Source: Fagopyrum homotropicum | Lineage: Eukaryota > Streptophyta > Magnoliopsida > Caryophyllales > Polygonaceae | DNA length: 64,000 bases | Direction: 5' to 3' | NCBI GenBank assembly: GCA_033239125.1 | Contig: BSWB01000001.1 | Span: forward strand, 22,595,501-22,659,500 | In this document: in pieces, positions 54,857 through 64,000 of the stretch | How positions within the stretch are numbered: the first letter of the stretch is position 1 | Layout: the number at the start of each line of letters is the position of its first letter | Notes under the pieces: generated by a model | Seen by the model: the letters and a program-made list of their open reading frames with translations, nothing else | Told to the model about the DNA's origin: nothing | The model's database searches: none | Made by a program: the position numbers and the translations under genes

Positions 54857-57800
54857 GAGACCAATAGAGATAACATACTTAAGTTCATCAAGAAGACGTG
54901 TGGACAACTAAAGATGTGAATCGAGGAGGCGATGGGTGCATTCTAACAAGGTTAAAGGCGGTGTTTCATAACAAGAAGTGATGCTCTCCTTAGACACTCC
55001 TAAGCTTTGGAGTCAAGATGAGAAGAGTGGTCGAACCAGGTGTGAAAGATGTAAGATACAGTAAGTTAAACTTACGAGGTACCATTAAGTGAAGAGTCAA
55101 CATTACGAGAGTATGAGAAGAATGGCATGGTGGGAATTTACGTGGGGTTGCCCGATTTCCGTTATGATAATAAGGCTAAGAAACGCCAAGAAGATGGAAG
55201 TGTGACTAGACGTGATCCCGAGAAGAGGAGTGACGTAGCAAGGAGCTTTAAGTTATGAAAAGACTTAAGACTACAATCAAGAGAAACGCGAGCGGCGACT
55301 GAGTAATGTTAGAGATTTTGAGGAGACACGTTTACAAGTTTAACATGAGGCGCGGTTAAGCCTACAAAGGCGATTCATACGGCGCAAAAGGCCGAGAAGA
55401 GTATGGTTACCTTATGAAAGAGGAAGAAACCATGGAACATGGAAAGAGTTAAAGGAGTTGAGGTAGAGTACCCCAAGGAGGGTAGCCTTCATGAGAATAG
55501 GGACATGAAGTATGGAAGAATGGTAAGTCGCCGACCTTAGAGAAGGTCAACCATAAGCTTATCGGTGATGACCGAGAACGCATAAAGTGCGGATTGCATG
55601 TTAAGGAATTGAAGATGGGAGGCATAACCTCAAGAGGAGGACATAAAGGAACGGTAACAAGAGTTGGTGTATGTCCGGCGGTTCAATGCCAATGGTAAGA
55701 GGTGTATCAACTAAGGTGCATTTGGCTTGGTCGTATAGCGTTGAAGAGGTTTAATTTTTGGGCATGATAAAGTGATCTAGTGGATCACAAGGAGAAGATA
55801 TGGCAAGAAGATGCATGGTATTTCGTTCTTATGACACGAATGATGAGTTGTCGTGGACAAGAGATAAGTCAAAGTTTCTAGACTCACCCGAAGGAGCCAT
55901 GGAAGCTATGGTGTGAAACGGGGGACCGAAGTTTTTAGTAACGTTATGAGATTTAAGCTTAAGATGGTAATACTTGAGAATTCATGAGTTAGAAGTTTCA
56001 GTGGTTGGGAATGGGGAATTTTTTCTAGTCTTCCCCTCAGGGCATTCTGGTTCGATTTTTGAGTAAATGTACGAGTCGGAAAAGTTGTACTATAATTACC
56101 TAGAGATGTGTATGGTGAACGACGAGTAAGGGTATATTCCTTGTAGTGGATGCCTCGTTAAGACTAGTTGCATGTGATTGCGATGTTTGTACGATCGATT
56201 TACAGTCGAGATGTCACCCGAGTTGGGTAGAGAAAGGAAAGGACCTAAATAAGACGACGTTTTGGACCGGTATGGTCACTACAAGTTGTAGTGAGGTTGG
56301 GTGGACTCGCAAGTGCAATTGTCGAGTTGGCGTATATAGAAGTGATTTCATCAGGTTTCTGAATCGAGTTGCGGTAATGACGTTTGGGTTGTGGTTTTGG
56401 GTTGTTCCAAGGTGGACCCTAAGCTTATGCTAAATTTTGTAGACTAGGACGCGATATTGTATGAGGTGGACCGTAATCTAATGTTAGGTAATGACACTTA
56501 GGGAGGCGTGAGAAGTACGTATGATTCTTAAGTTCAGATTTGACGATGCCTTGTTGTGCTCTCAGAATTGAGAGGAAAAAGGTTGACATGGGACGACAAT
56601 AATACAGGTTATGCGGGATGAGCAAAGTTATCTAAACGGGATGGGACGTCCGAGGTGACCTCCTAAGAGACGTAACGGTATTGAGAATATCCAATTGATC
56701 AAATGAGAACGAGGTGATAGTTTCGGTAATACCTCCAAGGTATGTGGAGGAGATATGCAGCTTGTAGTTGGTGGAATATAACCTCCAAGTACGGGATGGT
56801 TTTGACGCTTTCTTCCTTCCTGAGGAAGTCAATTAGATTGTGGGATCCAAGACGTATCCATGGAGCATTAATAGAAGCAGAAGAGGTGAGTGACATCCAT
56901 TCTGTTTTCTTTAGCACAGATGTTGAGTCATGGGGACTCTATGACATTATGGGTACATCCAAGCGGGACGTGGGATACGTATGAAGTAACGAGAAAGGTT
57001 TCGCATGTGTCTTAGACAATTGTGGACATATAAGGAGAATGCCCGATGAAGGTTCGAGAGTTAGGCGCTTTTATGCACGCACGTAAGATGATGTCGGTTT
57101 TGATATGGACCGACATGCCATTCATGTATGAACGATAAGAGTATGATATTTGTATGTATATTCACACAGCAAGAGTTGAGTACCCACTAGAGGTGACAGT
57201 TAGAGATGGGTAAGAACTTCGGTCTAATGACTTCAGTATCCTCCGAGGGTAGGTGAATGTGATCATCAACACCCTTAGTAAGTGGACACCTGGAGAAGAA
57301 GAAACAATTTAACTCACGGTTTAGCCTCGGTTTATTTAACTTTGATGATATGTGAAGAGACCCGACAAAAGCGCGGGAGTGGTATGACTTTAAGGAAGAT
57401 CCAGGATTGAAGGTCCCGAGGAGAAACATCATAGTTGCCTTCATGGGTCGACAATTTTGTTGAGACGCCAGGAGCGTCTATGTAAGCTTATAACGGAGAG
57501 CTGAGATAGAGCCTCAAGAGGCTTACACTACCCTTACTAGTTTCCCTTGATGCTAGTAAGAGGTACTCGGATTGGTGATGTTCACAATGGTGAGGCGGCC
57601 TTAAGGCTGATGTGGCTAAGAGCATAGCCAGTAAGTGACGGTTGTCAGGTCAAGCTTGAGCACCGTAAGACGGGAGGAAGACTCCACCCACCGCGAGTTA
57701 TGCAGTGGGAGTGGTAAGATACCTCCATAGAGGTTATTACCAGTTTGAGACCATGTGACAGTGGTAACGAGTTTGGGTCGTATGGACCGACCAAAAGAGA

Positions 57801-57894
57801 CAACGTGTTTTACACCCTATTAGGAAACAAGGCTGATGAGTCGGCTAGGTTTGGAGTCTACTAAGTGATAGTAAGATGAGATGGGATACCGAGT
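54857..57894 (+). pseudogene. Gypsy internal region, strongly decayed
   Basis: It is purine-rich and codon-like in places but without any frame longer than about 95 codons or any domain I can name with confidence. By position it should hold the gag, protease, RT and RNase H of the 12039-62633 element. Many frameshifts are presumed. Confidence 0.45.
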
Positions 57895-58157
57895 ATCGTA
57901 ATCTCGGATCGAGATGGACGATTTATCTCGGGACGGTTAGGCAGCGGGATCGTGCCGCGTAAGAAACCATATGACTTTCAAGACAGTTCCACCCTTGGAA
58001 AGTTGGTCGACTAGAGAGGACTTTGGTGACCGGTAGATGTCGTGCAGAGAGCATGTGTGCGAGGTAATGGGTAAGGGTGGACATGATACCTTCCCTTTGA
58101 TCGAGTTTTTGTGTAATGGTAGTTGGGATGTGTTGCTTGTCATGGCCCTTAGGAGGC
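57895..58157 (+). pseudogene. Gypsy integrase remnant
   Basis: SIVISDRDGRFIS matches the second catalytic aspartate region of gypsy integrases. After frame changes, FPLIEFLCNGSWD resembles their LPLIEFSYN segment. It is cut at 58157 by the next solo LTR. It supports a Ty3/gypsy origin for the host element. Confidence 0.65.
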
Positions 58158-59878
58158 TGATAGCATGTATTATAGTCTATGTTTTGGGATTGGTTTTGAT
58201 GTTTTATCTTCATAAATCTACATGTATGGATGCATATTCTATGATCATTATGTTGTTTTGTCTACCTTTGCAAGAATCGAGGTCTACACCTAGTTTCCTT
58301 GTGATTGTAGGGAAAATAGCATGTTTTGGTACAATATGGAGCTAAGGAAGCTAAGGAGTCATTGGAGCTACATTATGGAGTATTGAGGAGCTACAAGAAA
58401 GGCTCAGGAACCATGGAAATGAGATGGATTTTGAACCAGATTAAAGAGATTTACACATAGCTGAGATTTACCTAGGTCAGCTACAGTGTCACCTAGACCG
58501 AGGTGTTCTTCGCGATCACCTAGACCGAGGTGTTCTTCGTGATCACCTAGACCGAGGTGATCTTCAGGATGAGCTGGACCGAGGCGAATAATCCACCGGC
58601 CATGAGATCTTTATTTTTGGCAAGAGATTTTCCTATATGGAAACATGTCTTTTTGGCTGATTTATTTGGAAGATTGGAAGATATTCTAAGGAAGGAAATT
58701 GCCTTTAAAGATATTTTATCTTAGGAAGGTGATTCTTCTATATAAAGAGGTGTATTTTCTAGATGATCAGAGATCGGAGCTGCATATCTCCAGATCAGAA
58801 AGCAAGTTGAAGGAAGCTTGGAAGGAAGGAAGTTTGCTTTGAAGGAAGGTTGAAAGCTTTGAAGGAAGTTGTAAGATATTCTTAGTTTGTTTTGATTTGT
58901 TGTCTTTCTAGTTGTGACTGAGGAACGCAGTTTGATTGTTTATTTGATTGTTTGATTGAGTTATTGAGACCTTTATGTTAAGGTTTTCTTGTTTGAAGAT
59001 TGATTTCTTTCTTATATATTTGATTATTGTTATCATGATGATTGTTTGCTAAGTTCTTTATACGATTCTAGGGTGATTGGCTGAAAGTTGTGGGAAAGAC
59101 GATGAAAGAATGAGCTTTTACCCCAGTGGACCCTGAAAGACTGATCGGTCAGTCATGGAACATCTCGACCGAGATGGCACATGAACTGAGCGAGACGAGA
59201 CCTTTTCTGATCCTTATCTGAGTTGAGGTTCTAGTTTGTCAAATTCTATCCTTGTTATACCTTTCCTGGTTCAACGCAAACCAAGGATGAGACTTACCCG
59301 GTGATTCCTTTGTTTGTTTACCCAAGATCATGAGTGTAGGTAATAAAATTTTATCCTTTATTGGGGTTTAAGTGTGTCTTCATCCCATCTTTGAGAGTTA
59401 GCCTGAGACTTACCCGGTAAAGGTTAATTCTATCCCCTTGGGTGGTGTGTTGGTTTGAGATGATAGTTCCTTTCCTTAGTACCTTGAGACTTACCCGGTG
59501 AGAGGATCTTTGGTCTGGGATAGTGAGTAGTGAGACTTACCCGGTGATCTATCCCATCTTAGAAACACCTTCCCTTTGCAAACATCAGCTTTGTCCACAC
59601 TATCTTTTGAGATTTTGAGTTGGAACCACAACTGGATGCCTAAATCTCTAGAATCCACATTCCCTTTACCTGTCTATCACATCATCTTTGATATCTTTTA
59701 TTTGTTGCTTGTTTTTTGTTTGACCACCTGATTTACCGATCTTTGTTTCACTACAGTCCCTGTATTCAACCTTGGAATTCTTGCTTTTATTACAATCGGT
59801 CCGTACACTGCGGGTTCGCTTATTGCAATTATTCTTGGCATAAATATTAAAGCTTGTACACACCTCTTGGAGCGAACA
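58158..59878 (+). repeat. Solo LTR, Athila X-like, plus strand
   Basis: 1721 bp, tgatagcatg to gagcgaaca. Flanks (gaggc left, aagga right) do not match. It carries three tandem copies of a 27-bp palindrome unit (58490-58570), a TATA box near 58738, a cluster at 59155-59200 and four gagacttacccggt boxes (about 59287, 59404, 59484, 59530). Confidence 0.88.
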
Positions 59879-60600
59879 AAGGAACTTTATGAACATAAGT
59901 ATATTACCCCATGGTGTTGGATTTTGATTAGTATATGTAGGGATAACCCTGAGCAGATATGGGACGACCTCGCCCGAGTAGCAATGGTCCAAAGGCAGAT
60001 GCTAGCCGAGCTAAGTCGAGAGTTTCACAGGCGCAAAGCGTCGGATTTTTGGCATTTAAGGGAAGATGAGTTTTCGTTTTACGGACCTTTTTGAGAGACG
60101 AGAACAAGTAGGTTGTGAGTTACAGATTGGCGTTGCCACCAAGAGTGGACGGTGTTTACCCGACGTTTCTTGTGACAATCGAGGGAGTACGTGTATAACT
60201 CGAGTTATGTTGTTAGTCGTGTTGATCTAGTGGTAGACGAGGAGCCGATGAGACTACCGGGAGGACGTGAGATAGTATCCTTGGTTGAGTTTTTACGATG
60301 AGCTAGTTACATCGAGATGGCAGATAAGTTAGGTATTATGTGCATGTGCGAGTTTATGTGTTTTGTGCCCCGAGCGAAAATTTGTTATATGGTTGGTTAG
60401 TTTTTGAATTATTATGTGATATGCAGCTCATGCGAGTATGTGTGTAGGCTTTGCGAGGTCTTGACCCGGCTACACGAGTGTGTGATGGTTATCGAGTAGG
60501 TAGTTAGCACATTACAATTTTAAGTGGTTACCGAGGTAGTTATGCCGAGATTTCTGCGTTAGCAAGTTTTGGGACGAAACTTGTTTTTAGGGGGATCAGT
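59879..60600 (+). other. 3' end of the gypsy internal region with polypurine tract
   Basis: Decayed sequence with no domain I can name. The tract tttttaggggga at 60583-60594 precedes the 3' LTR and fits the plus-strand primer site. Confidence 0.55.
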
Positions 60601-60824
60601 TGTAACATTTGGAATTTTTATTCCGGATAGTGAGCGAGTTATCGACCTTTTCGCAGGCACGGCTCAGTTTTCCCGCATGCACGAGATGCTGAGTAACGGG
60701 ATTTTATTCTAAAATCCTATTCTGACTCCTCGATACCCACCTTTACCTTTTGGACCCTTCGTTACTAGCACTAAGGAGACAAGGAAAGGTCAGCTGACCC
60801 CTTGTTCCCCTTCCCCTTGGGCAG

Positions 60825-60876
<52 letters not shown>

Positions 60877-62633
60877 CACTCTTTTGTCATTCACGTTAGT
60901 TTCTTCCACTCCTTTCTCTCTTGTGCTCTCTTCTCCTTCATCCTCCTTGGTGATCTCCTTGTGTATGATGTCCAGCAAAGGAAAGAGCTGTAGATCCGGA
61001 TTAGGGTAAGATCTTTTCTGCTTCCCCTACTTCATCTTCTTCCTTGAGCTTCAATGGTGGAAGTCATGGATTCACCTTATTTTCCCTTCCTTTGGCTTGC
61101 ATGTGTTTGGATCGAGTTTGGACTGTGTTGTATGATGATGTGGTGTGTGCGGAATATCTATGGTGGAGCAAGGAAGCTAGGAGACCTCCACACATCAAAG
61201 ATCCATCGAAGAAGCCCGTCGAAAATCGCCCTCTGGAGCTCGACCGCACCCACGGATGGACAGCACCGCGGGGGCGGCCATTGCACTGAGCCGCAGGGGC
61301 GGCCAGCCTGAGCCGCAAGGGCGGCCACTGGCTCAGTCAGCCCTCCCTTGCGGTCTTCTTCTCCTTTTCGCGGCTGCTCTTCCTTCTTCTGTGCCCGTGT
61401 CTTTACCCGGTGTGTGCCCTCCCTTGAGTATATGTTCATAGCTGAACCTAGAGAGTGTTGTTGTTAGAAGCATGCTAGGTTGGACCTAGGATAGTTTTGA
61501 ATGCCATGTAGTGGCTTTTAAGACCTTAGGCGAGTGTGATGAGCATGTGGGACCTCATAGGCTTTTACATTGTTCTTGGCTGTTGAGTATGATCATATGA
61601 GAATTAGTAGGTTATTGAGAGATCTCCTCATGCATTGAGTGAGATGTGAGAATGATAGATTCTAGGATGCGGTCCTAGAATGAGAGTCAAATGATCTTGT
61701 GTAGATCATTTGTGTAGAAGTCTAAGACTTCTACAGTTGAGCGAGTTTTGATACATATATTCTTGTGAGCAGGTTGTGGGCTTCTTCCCAAGGGAAGCGA
61801 AAGTGTTTGTAAATTTGCATTTGGGACGAGGTAAGTCTCCGGACTTACTTAGCTCCTATTCTTCGTATTAGTTTCGATGCGTGTTTGGTGGTGTGTGTTT
61901 ATTGTTTATGTAACAACTAAACCGGTAATAGGACTACCGAACTTTATATATTTCGGCCAAAGTGTATGATAACGAGTGGTGACAACTTGTCTAGCTCTCG
62001 CGACGTCTAGGAGGTTCTTGGTGACTAGCCCGTGCTGGTAGACGGTCGGATGCATCAATACCATTCTATGCCGATAGGTAGGGACCGAGGCGAGTTTCGG
62101 GGACTCTCGTGTCATAAACCTAAGTTGAATTAGAACGGGATATGACTTAATAATAAGAAGATAATAAACCGAACTTGTGTGCTTTAGAGTATATTGTGTG
62201 TTATGATAATTATGTGTGTTTGTGCGATCACCTTGTTTCTAATGCCTTGAATATTACCTAACGGTGTTATACAGATGTTGCAGATTGCCTTACAGGTTAT
62301 GAATGAGGCCGAGAGATCCGGAAGAGTGGGCAGCCAGGAATCCGTACATTTTAGGATGGGCTTTGGTTTGAGTCGGGTTGTGTATTGTTCTTCGATTATT
62401 GTATTTTGTATGTCACATGTATGGCGTGTGGTCTTTTGAGTTGTATCTCGGCTGAAATCTTTTGTTTGTATGCTTTTGGGTTTCTTTACGTTGCATCAAA
62501 ATGTATTTCGGTTTTGGCCTTTATTTGTGTCATGTTGCAAGGCTCAGTGAAATTGTTTTCAAGATAAGGATCGGGACCCATTGTGAGGTCTCCGCCCGTA
62601 GCATCCCGAGTCTCGCGGATTCGGGGTGTGACA
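60601..62633 (+). repeat. Gypsy 3' LTR
   Basis: 2033 bp, tgtaacattt to gtgtgaca, uninterrupted, so it serves as the reference for the broken 5' LTR. The right flank cccct (62634-62638) is the target-site copy. It includes a (CT)n tract of about 24 units at 60825-60873. Confidence 0.92.
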
Positions 62634-62953
62634 CCCCTCACGCATGGTTCCACCGGTTTGCCACATTCATTCAGTCACACGGTTTTACTGGTAGCAAGAG
62701 TGAGTTGTCGCTATTTGTCTATCGTTCAGGATCTGATATGGCTTACCTGTTATTATATGTTGATGACATTGTAGTGACAGCTTCATCTACAGATCTTTTG
62801 CGTCGGATGATGCAGACAATGATCTCTGAGTTCGCCATGACTGACCTTGGTCCACTTATCTATTTTGTCGGTGTTCAGGTCACTCGTAATGCCCACGGAA
62901 TGTTTCCGAGTCATTCCAAGTATGCCCGTGAGATCATAAGTCGGCTAACATGA
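62634..62953 (+). pseudogene. Copia reverse transcriptase, C-terminal half
   Basis: The frame resumes after cccct with HAWFHRFATFIQSHGF, then LSLFVYRSG, LLLYVDDIVVTASS (catalytic DD present) and FAMTDLGPLIYFVGVQV. It closes with a TGA at 62951. It continues exactly where 12038 left off. Confidence 0.93.
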
Positions 62954-63255
62954 CCTCCTTCAAACTGTCCACCACCTTAGTCAAAACATGGACGAAGTTG
63001 GCCCCCAACACCGGTGCTCCTCTCCAATCCTGGATTGTACCGTAGTCTTGCGGGTGCCCTTTAGTATCTCACCTTCACGCAACCTAACATATCTTATGCA
63101 ATCCAGCAGTGTTGCTTATTCATACATGATCCCTAGGAGCCCCACTTTCAGGCTCTTAAATGGATTATCTGCTACATTAAGGGCACTCCCGACTTTGGCC
63201 TACGTGACTTGACCGCTTCCCCTATCTCAGGTCTTGTTGCATACTCTGATGCCGA
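62954..63255 (+). pseudogene. Copia RT-RNase H connection, frameshifted
   Basis: Pieces of the usual connection region can be read in changing frames (for example a YLMQSSSVAYSYMI-like stretch and ALKWIICYIKGT). No continuous ORF. Confidence 0.6.
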
Positions 63256-63625
63256 ATGGGGGGTTGCCCGGACACCCGTCACTCAACCTCCGGCTATTGT
63301 GTTTATTTGGGGGACAACCTGATCTTTTGGTCCTTCAAACGTCTGCAGACTATGTCTCATTCCAGTGTTGAAGCTGAATACCGTGGTGTTGCAAATATAG
63401 TTGCCAAGACCTGTTGGTTTTGTAACTTATTGAGCGAGCTTCACGTCCCCCTCCGAAGGGCAACGATTGTCTATTGCAACAATATAAGTGCCGTTTACCT
63501 ATCATCAAACCCGGTTCAACATCAGCGCACCAAACATGTTGAGATGGATATACACTTTGTGTGAGAGAAGGTTTCTCTTGGACATCTTCGCATGCTACAT
63601 GTCCCTTCCGGTCATCAATATGCCG
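63256..63625 (+). pseudogene. Copia RNase H
   Basis: GGCPDTRHSTSGYCVYLGDN, SVEAEYRGVAN and VYCNNISAVYLSSNP are readable. The catalytic aspartate in VYCDN is asparagine here (VYCNN). A TGA ends the frame at 63564 and tail residues continue in another frame (QYADIFTKGLPSPLF) to about 63660. The polypurine tract gaggggg precedes the LTR. Confidence 0.85.
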
Positions 63626-63717
63626 ATATCTTCACAAAGGGACTTCCCTCGCCTTTGTTTTTGGACTTCAAATCCAGTATATGCATCCGTCCTCCTCTTG
63701 CTCCGACTGAGGGGGCG

Positions 63718-63876
63718 TGTTAGCATACAATTAATTTGTTTACATTCCATTTATCTTTGTTCATTAATCTCATGATTTTCGGTATTCCGTAACCATCTTG
63801 CATTTATCTTTGTTCATTACTCTCATGGCTATCGGTATTCTGTAACCGTCTTGTATCCCCTTTATATTTCGATCAA
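63718..63876 (+). repeat. Copia 3' LTR, broken at its 3' end
   Basis: It matches 8602-8760 of the 5' LTR including the 53-bp duplication, then diverges after tatatttcgat. The last ~40 bp and the right target-site copy are missing or lie outside the window. Confidence 0.9.
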
Positions 63877-64000
63877 TCTTATATCTATTAAAGCAGAAAC
63901 CTCTATTACCACGTGTCAACACCACGTTTCTTGAAGCCCAAAAAAGTTATTTTAAATAGTGATTTCTAAAATTTTTGTTTAAATATTTAAATATTTATAT
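63873..64000 (+). mobile_element. Possible 5' end of a Helitron
   Basis: At the LTR break the sequence reads tttcga|tcaatcttatatctattaaagcagaaacc, then ccacgtgtcaacaccacg. A TC start placed exactly between an A and a T of the LTR, with tattaaagcagaaacc, resembles plant Helitron 5' ends. The 3' hairpin and CTRR end are outside the window, so this is a suggestion only. Confidence 0.35.

Larger units (their letters stand above)
12039..62633 (+). mobile_element. Ty3/gypsy element (Tekay/Del-like) with nested insertions
   Basis: It begins tgtaacatcc at 12039 and ends gtgtgaca at 62633, flanked by identical cccct repeats. The 5' LTR survives in three pieces (12039-12720, 19747-20157, 51953-52290). 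The primer site is at 52294, the degenerate internal region at 52306-60600 and the 3' LTR at 60601-62633. Chromovirus-like identity rests on the 2-kb LTR, initiator-Met primer site and a gypsy integrase remnant near 57895-58157. No intact ORF remains. Confidence 0.85.
8602..63876 (+). mobile_element. Outer Ty1/copia element (Ale/Retrofit-like), split by a 50.6 kb nested insertion
   Basis: The element has a short LTR (8602-8800), an adjacent initiator-Met primer site, then gag, protease, integrase and RT up to 12038. RT resumes in the same frame at 62634 and runs on to RNase H, a polypurine tract and the 3' LTR at 63718. Without the insertion it is about 4.7 kb, normal for copia. The left flank aagaa (8597-8601) would be the target-site copy; the right copy is not visible because the 3' LTR is broken at about 63876. 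All domains carry stops or frameshifts, so the element is dead. Confidence 0.9.

Noticed and set aside
60790..60978. Arginine-glutamate repeat protein on the minus strand
   Set aside because: It is only the translation of the CT microsatellite in the gypsy 3' LTR.

Overview
The window is flowering-plant nuclear DNA, most likely from a eudicot. It holds one three-exon NAC gene with GT-AG introns in an AT-rich host segment. Almost everything else is LTR retrotransposon, with primer sites matching plant initiator-Met and Asp tRNAs. I see no rRNA or tRNA gene, no CRISPR array and no bacterial-style operon.

Layout. 1-1380 is the 3' part of a gypsy LTR. 1381-3124 is a decayed copia fragment on the minus strand, followed by a MITE-like hairpin (3122-3298). 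The host NAC gene (NST/SND1 secondary-wall clade) is at 4544-5692, with AT-rich spacer on both sides. From 8602 to the right edge the window is one Russian doll. A ~4.7 kb copia element (8602 to about 63876) is split inside its reverse transcriptase by a gypsy element (12039-62633, perfect 5-bp TSD cccct). The gypsy 5' LTR is itself split by (a) a TG...CA insertion at 12721-19746 carrying a nested LINE, and (b) a pile of Athila-type elements at 20158 to about 51952. In the pile, a minus-strand Athila of family Y is split by Athila X1 (21974-39876), and X1 is split by the young Athila X2 (26561-38380). The same Y element is also split by a plus-strand Y element (41735-51952), which carries X3 (44057-46464) in gag and a solo LTR (49710-51535) at the RT/RNase H boundary. 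Two more solo LTRs sit in the gypsy internal region (52949-54856 and 58158-59878). At the right edge the copia 3' LTR breaks off into a possible Helitron end.

How the parts relate. Most of the nesting is supported by target-site duplications or by reading frames that resume across the insert. Decay agrees with depth: the copia and gypsy LTR pairs differ by several percent, while the X2 LTRs differ at about 11 of 1743 positions by my count. Most copies are defective in different ways. X2 keeps gag-PR-RT-RNase H but lacks integrase. X1 keeps gag-PR and part of integrase but lacks RT-RNase H. X3 is a short internal-deletion derivative.

Most interesting signal. The Athila-type families carry family-specific palindromes that recur in clusters: 7-bp-arm CACCTCG/CGAGGTG repeats in the X families, and CCACGGCCGTGG in Y and Z. 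They sit at equivalent places: upstream of the LTR TATA box, about 460-520 bp downstream of it, and in the protease-RT hinge. X2 has further clusters in gag and in the post-pol spacers. A second box, GAGACTTACCCGGTAA, occurs four times in each X and Z LTR. This looks like a diversifying cis-element system of unknown function.
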